Positions 45,132 through 56,891 of a stretch of DNA of 64,000 nt are shown here, piece after piece. Origin of the DNA: Leptodontidium sp. MPI-SDFR-AT-0119 (lineage: Eukaryota > Ascomycota > Leotiomycetes > Helotiales > Leptodontidiaceae); assembly GCA_020726505.1 (NCBI GenBank), contig JAHLEZ010000029.1, positions 310,001-374,000 of the forward strand, read 5' to 3'. Every line of letters begins with the position of its first letter. Positions within the stretch are counted from its first letter, which is position 1. The notes under the pieces were generated by a model, which saw only the letters and a program-made list of their open reading frames with translations, was not told where the DNA came from and did no database searches. A program made the translations under genes and the position numbers.

Positions 45132-47015
45132 TTAATGCTGAGCCTTCTGCGTATGCTTCCCCCAGAATCTATGGATATGGTTGACGAGCAACAATACAGC
45201 CAGAGTAACGGTAACAGTTGGCAATACCGCACTACTTCTCATGAAGTTATGACTGATATTTGTGTTCACAGTTGCTGCGATAAGACATAGCACCACTCCG
45301 ACGATAAAGTTGAAGATCATTCGAAGGGTATCGGTCTTTGTTCTGTCGCGCTTGGATATGAATCTCAAAGTATTCATAAGGATCAAGGTGAGGCCAGATG
45401 CAAGGAAGAAGTAGACAAACTATAAACTTGTCAGCTTTGAAACGACTTCCGGGATCCGAGTACATACCACAAGTTTGAATACATCCTCGGCCTTGTTAGA
45501 TGAAGTCAGAGGGTCGCTGACAGAGTAGGCGTCTTCTTTCGATTTTGGGGTTTTGATGCCGTAGGTGTCGAACAGAGAGTTTTGTACTGTGAGGAAGAGG
45601 TTATCGACCGCAGTCACTGTCTCCTCGTCTGTAGTCGACATGTCTCCAACCACCACCAAATAATCGTCGACATCAATCCAAGTTTGCGTATACGTAGGAG
45701 GGAAGTCATCGAATATTGCCGTAACGGTCTCATTCAATGAGTTCTGTAGATCCGTGAAATCCGTGTTTGGGTCGTCTCTCCAAGTCACAATTGCGTTGAC
45801 GAAAAAGTTCTCCAATCTGTCCATGACTTCGATAAGTTTGCGCCAGACAATAAACTGCGATGCTCCTTCCACCATCAAGACAAGGGTGAGGTGAAGAGGG
45901 AAGTGGAGAATGGCCCAAATCTGGCTGCGGACGGATCCAAAATGGTGATGATTGTACCAATCGAAGTACAGCATATACAAAAAGTACTATTCTCAAGTGA
46001 GTATTTTGTTGAAAGCGAAGGCGGCAGGGACTTACCACAATCATGACGGCAGAAAGGACTGCACCGATCGCAGCTAAAGTCCATGCTGCGCTCGCCTTCT
46101 CATTCTTCACGATTGATGTAATACTCTTGCAGATGACGATGATGCCCTCGCCAAGAATGATCAAAGTCAAGAGAGTCATGCGTTGCACGAGATGTGTTCC
46201 TTTGAAAGACACGACCTTCCAACATGAAGTAACGACGATATTCAGAGCTGTCTCAATGACAGCAATAATATACCAAGAGATGTAGACGTACGACTTTGTG
46301 GATGCATCCGGCTTGAATCCAAAGAAGGTGCAAAAGTAGATGATGGAGGCGACGAGGTATAAGAGTGAAAGGAGGCCCATCGGGGTCTTGGATTTCTTGA
46401 AATTTCGAACGTGGAAGAGAACAACCAGGTACTGAAGCGACAGCACAAATCTGGAGAATCCAAGAATGATGGCGAGTGTTTGGAAAGCCGAGTAGTATTG
46501 GTCTGCTGGGTTGAACTTGGGACCGACAACTTAAAGCACATCGTCAGTTCGAGTGCTAGTCGAGTGAGGACTAACTTACCAGCAAGACCTATCATGACAC
46601 CAAATTGGCAAGCCTTTGCAATTCGCTCCAAGATACTATCTGCCACGAAACGAACATCGAACAAGCTGACCTGGCACCACGTGAACCATAACAGACAGAA
46701 AAACCCCGAGTAGGATCTCAATGCACTTGGCTCGTTGATTTTGTGAAGACTTGTAAATGTGGTCAGGTTGGCCACGAAGAACAAATCGTAGAACAGCTCG
46801 ATTGTTGTTGCTTCCTCGTGGCGTTGGAACTGAGGTGTCTCGTGCATAGCTCCATCGTTGATGCCTCCTGGCACCCAACTACCAGTTTGAGAGTAATTCT
46901 GAGACGGATCATAAGTTGGTACAACCGGCTTCACATTGATCAAAGGACTCTTGAGTAGCGACAGTCTGTGAGACTGAGGATGATGCTCTTCATTGTGATG
47001 CGGAGAGTGAGACAT
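45132..47015 (-). CDS. LtrA-family (low temperature requirement A) membrane protein
   Basis: Four exons, 47015-46580, 46529-46036, 45986-45468 and 45419-45132, give 578 residues. Phases are consistent. The N-terminal 75 residues are hydrophilic and His-rich at the start. Then comes the LtrA opening EEATTIELFYDLFFVANLTT, followed by many hydrophobic segments (about 10-12), with LLTLIILGEGIIVICKSI in the middle, the conserved LtrA LGEG segment. A soluble loop with many acidic residues occurs in exon 3. LtrA proteins are integral membrane proteins named from Listeria cold growth; fungal function is unknown. Intact. Confidence 0.88.
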
Positions 47016-48543
47016 GTTGAGGTAGTAAAAGCTTAGGGGAGAGTGAGGTCAGGGTTGTAGATTGGGTCCGGGGATCCAGAGCGAAAGCGAAGCCAAGATA
47101 AGAATGGTTTCCACTCAAAGCAAAAAGCAGCAAAGAATCAATTCGGTCAACTGGGCCGCGTCTCTTGGAAAAGCTTGTCCTCTGCGAGAAGAAAGCAGGA
47201 CAAGAAATAGATATTCCAAGGCTTTATACCACCAGCCTGAGCCACTTGGAACAACCCAGGCAAGACATGAGGAGCATGCAGAGTTCAGCCCAAAAGACCT
47301 TGTGCTGGATTTGCAGAAAGTGGGATTACAGCGGGATAAAATTAAAGCACAATGAGCAATGCAATTGGTTCAAATATGTGGCAGAGTTCATGAGGCTTAA
47401 AGAGAAGACTACTTGGTTCAGTTATTGTCGAGACAAATACGCCACGGCTGACAGTCGCATTGATAAAAATAAAAGTAGTGCTTGGCAATAGTGCTTGGCA
47501 TCAGCTCAGAGCCAAGGCTCTGCCAGCGCGGCAGTCAGCCTGACCGTAGACCAAACGAGATACTGGCTGGGGCAGGGCATTCGTAAATACTTTGGGATTG
47601 CTTGTTCTCAATAGAATACGCATCGCTTCAAGTCCCAATTCATTCTGAATCTGAGATACTAGAATTCAATTTTTTTTTGGTTCGATTTGGAGAACAAGGA
47701 GCTAAAGTTGGGAAGCAATACGAAAGTGCCCATCCTCATGCCAAGTCCGTAGCGGTGGTGCCAAGCAGCCACATTCTGTGAATCTTGTCTCACTGTTCCC
47801 CTTTGGATGCCAATGAAAACTTCACAGCTTCTCAGCTCGCTCGTCTCATCACTCGTGGAGTCTTCAAGTGGAATGGGGGACTTGCGCAGTAACACTTTGT
47901 CATCCCTACAACATAGTTCCGTCAGCCAATCCTTCCTTTAATTCTCCTAGTGTAATGACAAAACCAAGCCCACCTTTACATGGCCGGCCCAACAACAACC
48001 GCTACATACAGGGAACACTGTTCCCCGGAGCTTATGTGGTTGGCTGAGTTTAGAACTGCGGCACAGGCCTTCGGAAGTTCCTTTTTCAAACAACAAAGTC
48101 ACCGAGTTGTACCGGACTCACTTATTAGTTGAGAAACGAAACTCTGACACTGCCCTTTCTAAATCATCTCTTATACAAACGACTGTATGGAGAGAGGAGA
48201 AGTCGAGAAGCAGCAGTTGTGCGTTTAAAGTCACGGCCTTGCCATGGACATCGTTGAGCTGTGACAAAGTACAGCAAGCTGATGCTAGACGCTTTTTGTG
48301 CGACGTATGACAATTCGAGGAGTATTTGGTCTCAAATATGTATAACTGTGTCATCTCAGGACAAATTTGGCGTTTGAGAATGCTCTCCAACGGACCGAGA
48401 TTTTACACTGCGCAATCTTAATTCTCTTTTAAACAGGAGCCCAAATGTATATTATAAATTATCAGGTATAAATGTTGCTTTCTAACATAGAAAATGAAAA
48501 TCATCCGCCACGGTCGGTCACAAATTCATGGAATGCATCTTAT
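47016..48543. other. intergenic region
   Basis: About 1.5 kb with several short frames on both strands (for example 47165-47491 +, 47659-47895 -, 48118-48390 -), none recognisable. Likely promoter of the LtrA gene near 47020-47500; the rest is unexplained. Confidence 0.4.
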
Positions 48544-49893
48544 CTAGGAGCTAGCTAGACCTTTGGAGCCCGGGAAATTGTTCATTACTGCATAGGCACC
48601 AGTTGCATTGTAGTGAAGGTTCATGCTATAACCAGTGTTTAGTTGAACAACCGCCGAGAAGTTGGATTCAGAGACGTTAAAGAAGTTCATCTTGACCTCG
48701 GCTGGGATGCTTGCAGCAGCACCGCCAGTGGCCAAGCAGTCACTTCCGCAGTATGGCAAGTCAGAATCTGTTCGAGAATCAGTATTGATGGTAGTAGAGG
48801 GATCAGGAGTGCCAACCTCCGGTGATAACCAGGACTGTCCCAGCGTAACTGTTCATCATGACCACGCTTCCAAGAGACAAAAGCTCCCCGAGAGTGGCAG
48901 GATGCTTAGTAGCCTCTGCCAAGGTCAAGATACCAGGCTCATAGTACTAAAGCTTCAAGAAGAAGTACTTGTTCACCTCGGCATTCGAAGAGATCAGGTA
49001 CCCGTTCGGCAGCATTTGAGGAAGTGGAACGGTCGTAAGATCGATTAGCGCAATGTAATTGATAATAGGCTCCGCATACATCTGAAAGAAAGTCTCCACC
49101 GGCTAACCAGTGATATTACTAAAACGCAGAGATTAGTTTCGGTTTGCTTATTAGAAGTTAGCTCCAACAGCAAAGAAAGGAACACAAATAACGATTTCAT
49201 CGAGAAATCGGTAAGAATAATACCATCGGTGAGCCCTGGGTACAAATTCGCCAGAGAGTATATTTGTGCAGAGCCAAAGGAGTATCCGATATATACGACC
49301 TCGCTGAAGGTCTGGTTAACGCCGGGGACGGTACCGTTACGCAGCATTTGCGTAAGTTATGCGATCACAGCGATTTCGAGGAAGGCTTAGATCTCGTTCA
49401 AGGGCTCTCCATAGGATAAATTACCAATGCCGAGACGATTGAAGCTCAAGGTGCTGTACTTGTACTAGTCCACGGCAATATTAGGATAGGAGTAATTAAA
49501 ATTATTGTGGGGAATATCCCGGTACCTGCGAGTGGTTAGCTAGCGATCGTTTCAGCGGCCGCAGAAACACACGCCTTGTCGAACCCAATTCCGTGGGTGA
49601 GGACCTGGACGGTAGGGTCGTGGTATTGCTACTGTCGGGCACACAAAACTAGGTGGTAATGTTATATATTCTCGTTGTAGTGTTATATCCTGTCAGAACA
49701 ACATCAGTAAAGTTGCAGCCTTGCCATGTGACATTGAGACGAAGTCCGTCGCCTCAAGATTCGTTTAAGGACCGCGAAATCGAAGACAGCTTGTCGAGCA
49801 GAGATAGTGACAGGAACTGTCTGATTCAAGTACCTCTTGGCAGCCGCAGAGGCAACAAAGAGAGCCAATGTAGTAATTGATGAAAGACATATT
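48544..49893 (-). pseudogene. secreted alpha/beta hydrolase, heavily mutated
   Basis: The 5' end encodes a signal-like ITTLALFVASAAA and a downstream region with stops and frameshifts. Readable blocks follow in order: TLSFNRLGIGNLSYGEPLNE, then the nucleophile elbow GYSFGS within VVYIGYSFGSAQIYSL, then LISSNAEVNKYFFLK, and a C-terminal half with CGSDCLATGG and GYSMNLHYNATGAYAV. The last block is open for 71 codons to the stop at 48544. TAG and TAA stops occur mostly at expected Gln codons (for example near 49473 and 49392). The family is secreted or vacuolar hydrolases of unknown substrate. It cannot be functional. Confidence 0.75.
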
Positions 49894-51335
49894 TTCAGAA
49901 TTATGATGGGAACCGATTCGGAGAGCTGGGGAAGCTTCTCATAGATGTATATCGCCCTCCTCCATGTTGCCGAGCTCCCCAGCTCCTAGCCATTGACGTA
50001 ATGGAGTATAATAAACTCAGCAAGAGTTATTCACAATCCTGTATGAGATCGACGAATCTCAAGCGCAGGTACAGCTTCACCCCTCATTTCGAATGCGCCA
50101 GCACGACTTCGTGCCTGAGCCAGCAGGACAACATAAGCCACTCCTATTAAGATGGGGAACCGTCCGGAGCATCAGATGAGATCACCACATGCTCAACGCC
50201 GATGCCATTCTGAAAAGGCATGCTTGAGCTATTTGGAATTTTAGGTTGCGGATAGCGTGCGTTAGTGGGTGCAAGTAGCAGCGACATCCTGCAACGACAT
50301 CATAGTTCCAGGGCGAGCCCCAAAGTTGACCATGCATCGTCGATCATCGAGGGTATTTGATCCATCGCCTGAGGATCTGCTTGATATGTATTCCTGACAA
50401 ACGTGATATATGAGGAGAAAGTTCAAGCAAAATCGCTCATTTTGGGGGGTTTGTGGGTGGAGAAGTTGGTAGTCGCCGAACTTGGCCCAATTCGCAGCTC
50501 AAAAGGTAAGAAAATCAAAAGATGTCACTGGTCTGTTTAGAATGGGCTGTAACGTTGAGGCTCTCTTTTCGTCTTTTACCTTCCCCTGAAGAACGGAATG
50601 AATGGAGAGCAAACACTACCTGACAGTGAGAGTGAGTAAACATGAAGTCTCCACAATTTTCGCTTACAACTAGCTCTAAGTTAGTGGGTTCAACAACAAA
50701 AGCTCGAATTTCTCCGCAACATCGAGAATTTTCTTCTTTATCGAAGAGTAACAGGGCCAGCCACGACCTCCACCTCGAACTCGCTGCAGTGATGCGTTGC
50801 CAGCCTCCTCTACAGGATGTGAGGCCCTGGAGATGGATAATTTTGCTACGCAAGCTCCCTGATGGGAAGTTTGTCTTCCATGGGTCTTCTTAATTGAGGG
50901 CGAGGGGAGGTAAATGTCGATGATGGGAGACAGATCTTTGACGAATACGATGCACATGCACCCGCATACCTTATACCCGAATACAATTGCTTGGGAGTCG
51001 CGCAGACCCGAGAGATTATGGGTACACAATTCGCAGAGCATGGGAGCCTTCATCGAGCTGGAGTCAGTGCAGCCAGTACGGACTCGGTCGATGTCTCGAT
51101 GCTCAATCAAGGTCAATTTCTCCGTGTACTGTGGCTCGCCCTGCAGTGTGAAGAAATGGACAGTGTCAAGGACTACAATTGCTACGCCGCAGACAGCTAC
51201 AAGATACCACACAAATGAGTTCGTTTTGCCCTGGCCACTGTTGAGCTCGACCTTCTTGCAGCCGAAAAAAGTCTCTGACATTCGCACCAAGCCCATCCTT
51301 GCATTTAACCCACGAATTCAGTTGATTACACATAC
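49894..51335. other. intergenic region
   Basis: About 1.4 kb. A 206-codon minus-strand frame (51296-50676) includes one hydrophobic segment (WYLVAVCGVAIVVLDTVHFF) but nothing recognisable, and a plus-strand frame overlaps it. I do not call a gene. Confidence 0.35.
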
Positions 51336-52536
51336 CTAAGGGCCGCTACTTAGCTGTTTCATGAGCTTTTCCCCCATCCGACAGTCCACCTCGACAGCAA
51401 ATTCGTCATTATCGTCCACGTCTTTCCAACTGGTCATTCCAGGCTCTGATGTCTTCTGCTCCTTCGATCTCTTCGACCTCCGATGCCTACCTCGCACAGT
51501 CATACCCGGAGTTATAGATCTGCAACCAGATTTGGATCGCTTTGCCGTCGGTTCGTCAGTATAGATATCGTCGTCTTCTCCCACTTGCCAACGATATAGC
51601 GCCTTCGTACTCGTCGGCTGGCTGAGCACCTCAGGGAAAGCGTTCGACGAAACAGGCAGCGGGGGAGGTGGATTGACCGGCGGCTCTTGCCATCCTACCT
51701 GCAATCTAGATGCGTTGTTTTCCCCTACGGATGATGTCCGCCTGCGATTGATGGCATGAAATGTATTGGTGTTTTTTGATGGCCGGCTTTGCAGTGCATC
51801 CCTGGCTATTTTGGTCAAGTAACTGTTGATTGTCTTGTTCATCTTCGACGACTCTGCTTGCCGGAGATACTCGTTGTCCCACCAAGGGGGCCGGTTCCCA
51901 CCGTCGCATTTCGATCCGTATAGCATGCACTGCTTACAGCTGTACTGTTGCACACGGCACTCTTCATCCCGTAATGTACATATCCAGCAAGCTGCAGGGC
52001 CATTCCTTCTACCATCAACCGGATGGTTCGTCGGAACATTTGACCCTCCCGATACAGACGACATGGTAGGAGCTCCAGTGACTCCACCGTTTGGGATGGC
52101 CAATTGTCGTACAATATCTTTTTGGCTTTGCTCAGGTGTACTCCTAGGTTGGTCCGCTGGGTTGACTTTTGCCACTTCCAATGTCAAGTTTGAAGCTATC
52201 CGCGAGACTCTGGGATATTGTCTGAGGAGTAAAGAGGGGTTCGCGGAGGATTGGCTCGGACACAAACGCCACGTTCTTATGAGTCTTCCTCTTCTTCTTC
52301 ACCGATGAAAAAACTTTCACCCAGAAATTTGTCCCAACCTCACTCACCTGCAACTCGGGCGAGTATCGAAGCACCTTGTAAACTTTCCCATCCGAGGTGC
52401 GCTGTTGGTCAAGATCAGAGATAGCGACGCCAGGCTCTCGAGACTTACCGCTTCCCGATGAGTACGGATTCCAGGTTATGTCTTCCGAGTGCATTGGGCT
52501 CGGAACTAGACAAATTAGAAAGACTCTGGTTTTCAT
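51336..52536 (-). other. unassigned coding-like region with a zinc-cluster-like Cys pattern
   Basis: Two overlapping frames, 52536-52144 and 52265-51336, look coding in turn, implying an intron or frameshift between about 52270 and 52150. The second contains CWICTLRDEEC followed by CKQCMLYGSKC, spacing C-x2-C-x6-C-x6-C-x2-C-x6-C, close to a Zn2Cys6 cluster, and later a Ser/Arg/Lys-rich tail with RGRHRRSKRSKEQK. It ends at a TAG at 51336. It may be the 3' end of the Hsp70-like gene upstream or a separate gene. Boundaries uncertain. Confidence 0.35.
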
Positions 52537-52699
52537 GCTCGATTAGGAGACCTACTCTGATTGCCACGCTGGTCCATCCAGCTACCATCTTTGGGCCACG
52601 CCGCCCATTTATCATCATTTTCTGGTTGATGCGCGAAAGTCAATATCGTGTCGCAATATTCAGCCCTCTTCATGCCAGGTTCGATATGCCGCGTTCTAG

Positions 52700-54583
52700 C
52701 TTCGTTGACAGACGACTCCGAAGAAATTCCTTTCCCGGCAGACGGTTCGTCTCCCTAGACGATCAGTCATGTCTGTCAATCTGTGCAGGAGTATCTCACC
52801 TTCTTGACGAGATATTCGGCGCTCCAAAAGTATTCCAGACCGTCAAAATCTCCGGCTGTGGTGTGCAGCGACGAATACAAAGTCGAGTCGCCGAGTTCAG
52901 GTGTTACTTGCAGCAGAGTAGTGATGGCTTTCGAGGTGGTAACAAGGTACCTTGTGAAAAAATCGCCATTGATCCTGGACAGAACGCAACTTATTGCCAC
53001 ATGCTCTTTCCTGAAAGTTGTCAGTCACAACTATGGACGTAGCCTATGGTTCGAAGCGTACTCTTTGGAGAGTTGCCTAATTTTCCAGGCGTCAAACACT
53101 TTTCCCATAGCGTTCAGCACATATTTGCTATGGAACAACCCGCCACCCAGCACAAAGTACTAGCGACGATTAGTGAACTGGAACTCGCGGAGGCAAAGGT
53201 ACTTATTTACATCAGCCGGCTCCCCAGACTTGCCTTTATCCAACTGTCGCAGCATTCTGAGGATGAGCTTGGCAACGCATGAATCGAAGCAACTCTCAGC
53301 TTCATCACTAAGGCCTTCTATCAGCATATTCAGAGCATTCGCGCTTGTCCTGCCCCTGGTACGGGTATACTTACTAAGGGATCCTAAGAAACTCATCCCC
53401 ACCTCACTTCTCTTGAATACCAGATCGAGTCGGACTCCGCGACCTACATGTTGCTTGTACTTGAGCTCGAAGTCGTTCCGCATTCTGCTGATCTCCCAGT
53501 CTCGATTTTTGAAGTTTGTTGGCACCCCTCTGGCTATCCGAAATTGTTTCTGCTCCACATACCACGCCTGAGCTGTTAGCAGAGGTTTGCAAAGGGTGTT
53601 CAGTACAATGTTACATACTTTCGCTGGCAAATTCTTGCGTAAAACCCAGTGGATTGAGCCTATCCAAGCGAAAGCGGACAAAACACTTCGACGTCAGCAG
53701 AATCTGAGTAGGGTTTCCGAGAACACTTACACATGTTCTGCCTCCTCCATCTGCCGCCAAGTATCTCTTGCCAACCTGCGAACCAGAGTCAGTATCCGTT
53801 CCAGAACTATCTGGTCATACTCACCACCCAGTCCTGCGTATCTTGGCCTGCTTCGATCCAACTTCGGAACATAGCTGCAGGCTCTGACTCCAGTGAAACG
53901 GAAGCCGACGTTAACGGCGGTTGTATGAATGCCTCCAAGACCTGCGAATGGGCGATGTTTGTTCGACCGGGAGGTACTGCGATCACAACTTCAATGTCTA
54001 GTCGATCAAAATTATCATATTGTGATCTTAACAACGACAGCATGTCACCGTTTTCTAGAATGCCAAGTTCGTCTTTCAGAAGAAGGGTTGCCCAGTCTCG
54101 AAGGAGGCCCTCTGGAGTCTTGCCCAAATCATCAAGCTGCTGCTGGATGCGAGACTGGATAATTCTCGTTTGCGGATCGTCTTGGTCATGGAACATTAGT
54201 TACCACAAGCGAATAAGCCGAGCCGGATTGTAATTCGAGGGGTCAGGGTTGTTGAACAACACTTCAACGTCATGTCCTGTAATGGCAGTTCCATCGTCCT
54301 GGTAGTACATCGAAGTGGACGGATGGTTTCGCCGTTGCGGTCCATCCTGGTAAATACCATTCTAGCCTTCCTAGAAGCTAAGAGCTTAGAGTCAATTACT
54401 GTTTCATGCAATGGTGAAGAGACTGCTCAATATGCGGGACAACAACAGGGCCAGTTGAGTGAGCGAAACGAGAGAAGCCACCTCAAAATAAGTCAGCTCT
54501 CGAGCCTTGGATTGACCAGAAAAACAGATAGGTTGTATATTACCTGCTGTGCCGCTCCCGCGGCTGCGTTTTGAGCGAGCCAT
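52700..54583 (-). pseudogene. Hsp70-like ATPase, fungal divergent family, degenerate
   Basis: A probable first exon starts at 54583 (MARSKRSRGSGTAG) with a GTAATA donor. Further in, ITGHDVEVLFNNPD and RLIRLW, an in-frame TAA, then LMFHDQDDPQTRIIQSRI match the conserved part after subdomain IA of fungal Hsp70-like proteins. LDIEVVIAVPPGRTN and SLESEPAAMF follow, then an exon with YLAADGGGRT (phosphate-2 loop) and later YFVLGGGLFHSKYVL. The phosphate-1 loop (DFGTT) is not found. The TAA at about 54200 breaks the gene unless an unseen intron removes it. Exons between are approximate. Confidence 0.5.
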
Positions 54584-56891
54584 TCCGAATTATGACATTG
54601 CCCGAGCAAGAGTTTCTGGGAATTTGGGATGATGGAAGATGTAGATTTTCACGAATGACGCAGCGCTGCCATGTAGATCAAAATTCTACAAAGCAGTTCG
54701 CAAACCGTTTGCCTGTTTTGATCCATGCAGGCATGGTATGTAGATCTGACGGCCGCGTGCAAGTGTAACTATGACCTTATCTGTGGAGGCTCAAGGCAAC
54801 ATAGCCATCGGTGTGAGTATCATCAGATGCAAGTAAACGTTTTTAGCGTTGTGCGTAATGGTCCGTCATCTAATCAGTTTTCTGCCTGATGAAATGCTCG
54901 CGGCAAATTCTAGCCCCCCTCCTCGCTTAGACAACAAAACGGCTTTGTCTCGGGTAGCTACCTGCAGAGTCTACACCACCAGCAGATCCCAAATCGCAAG
55001 AGATTCCTGACTTTATGACTCCTACGGCTCCTATCAGGGTCTGAACCGTCCCCCAGATAGCACCTTCGCACGTGAGATAAAGCGTGGTGTGTCCCTTCAT
55101 CCCACAAATGTTCATACAAGATGAGACCTGATTCCCCCCAAGGCTCTTTGAGCGACTGTTTGTACATGATGGAGAATTTCAACGGCCAGGGGGCTTTGGT
55201 CGGGCAGAATACGAATGTCGGTATTTTTTCTGGAGATCCTGCGCAAATCCAATCATATCCACTTCTTGAAGCCTATCAAATAGGGAGAAACACACAGCAG
55301 CATTCGAGCGAGTACCTCCACGGGTCTGAAAGCATGTGTTTGACTGCCGAATGCTATAGAAGCATTAATTTACAAAGGCATGGAGAGTTCTAGAATCTCT
55401 TCCTTATGTATATAAACCTACTCTCGTTCTACCTTTAGAAGAGTGAAGCACTCCAATACCAGAATTTGACACTTACCCAATAACCGTTGTGGACTTTACG
55501 GTGACGCAAATTTGAAGTAAACTGTAACAAGCAGAACAAGAGATCGTTACCACTTAGGTATCCGTCCCTTATTACGGGTGACGCCCCCATAGATCAGCAT
55601 TAGTCATCGTCTTAGAGAGAAGGGAAGAGATTGAGCCTGGATCCTGAAGCCTCCTAGAGAGACTAACGCCTTTCGTATTACTAAGTGTTAGAACAGCATA
55701 GGCCTGCTTATACCGAATGTTATATAAGTTAATATATTTCCTATTATTATTACTAATAGCTGTTATAACGCAAGGTGTCAAGGCTACTCTAATTAGCCTC
55801 TATAGGAACCCCGGTTCCTCCTCACCCGCCTCGTAAGATCGAAGGAGCTCGATCCAATCCTCTAGTAGCAGAACATAACTCTTTTTTCTCTTTATCCCAA
55901 GGTCAGTTAAGAAGCTCGCCGCTTCTACTCAGGCGTTAATTACCCTTGGCCCACCTTTTCCTTACTTAGCTCACCTGAGCAACTTGAGCAACCTAAGTAA
56001 CCTAAACAGGGCCTAGAGCAGTCTTGAGATGTACCTATTTCTTCATGTGATTAATCTCTAACTAAGCTGAATATAAACTAGGTAGGGCCTTTTCATTTTA
56101 CATTCGTCAAGTTTTGGCGATAATACCTCGGGAGCCTAAACAGGCTCCGAAGGATCTGGAACTAGGCCTAATACAAAATAGACCCACGCTATGTCATGAG
56201 TGTTCGCTTATAACAGTGGAGTATAATGGTCTATTGATGTTATATATGGACTCTCTTCTTGCTTTTATTGATAACCTGAATTCCTCCCTGTTAAGCGATT
56301 GCCAGGCAGTTTTTAATTTCTCTTTTTAAATAATACTATATATTTTGGGCTACTTCAATTTTCTTCCTTTCTTTATTCTACTTTTACTCCTAGAAAGTAT
56401 TTCACAATACTAAAACGTAAATTACTAAAATATTCTTTAAGAAAGCCCGTGAGAATAAGTCCGGGAAAAACAAAGATATTCTTATTACCGGAAAAGAGAT
56501 TAAGAAAAAGCCTAAAGATACAACTTTAAAGAAGTACCGTCGTATATTATATATGTAGAAATAATAAAGATCTAATACCCTACTCCAAAGCGGGACATAT
56601 TTAATTCGTTGTTCCTAGGTATAAAATCGAATATCATAGTGTTCGTATAATATCAAAACATTATAAGATTTTGTTGTAGATATAGTACATAATATTAACG
56701 GGGCGTTTAGCGATCTGAAAGCAGTTATAAGTACAGTTGTTATAAATATGAAGGATCCTTTTGACGGCTTGAAAGTCGATGGTTAACCAGAACTTGGTAA
56801 GTAGTTTTACTACCTCTTCGTGGAGCCAGCATCGTTACCGTTCACCATTACGCATAGAGTCATTTGTTAATGGTGACCCTATTTGCTATCA
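54584..56891. other. long intergenic region, AT-rich in the right half
   Basis: About 2.3 kb. From 55560 to 56760 the composition is strongly AT-rich with many stops, as in RIP-damaged repeats, but no termini or family are visible. A 90-codon frame at 55121-55393 (+) and a 71-codon frame at 56114-56329 (+) are unrecognised. Confidence 0.4.

Noticed and set aside
47062..47491. Two plus-strand frames of about 100 codons
   Set aside because: Lie in the presumed promoter of the LtrA gene and look like random open stretches.
50676..51296. 206-codon minus-strand frame with one hydrophobic segment
   Set aside because: Overlapped by an equally long plus-strand frame, no recognisable motif, and composition is not convincing for coding.
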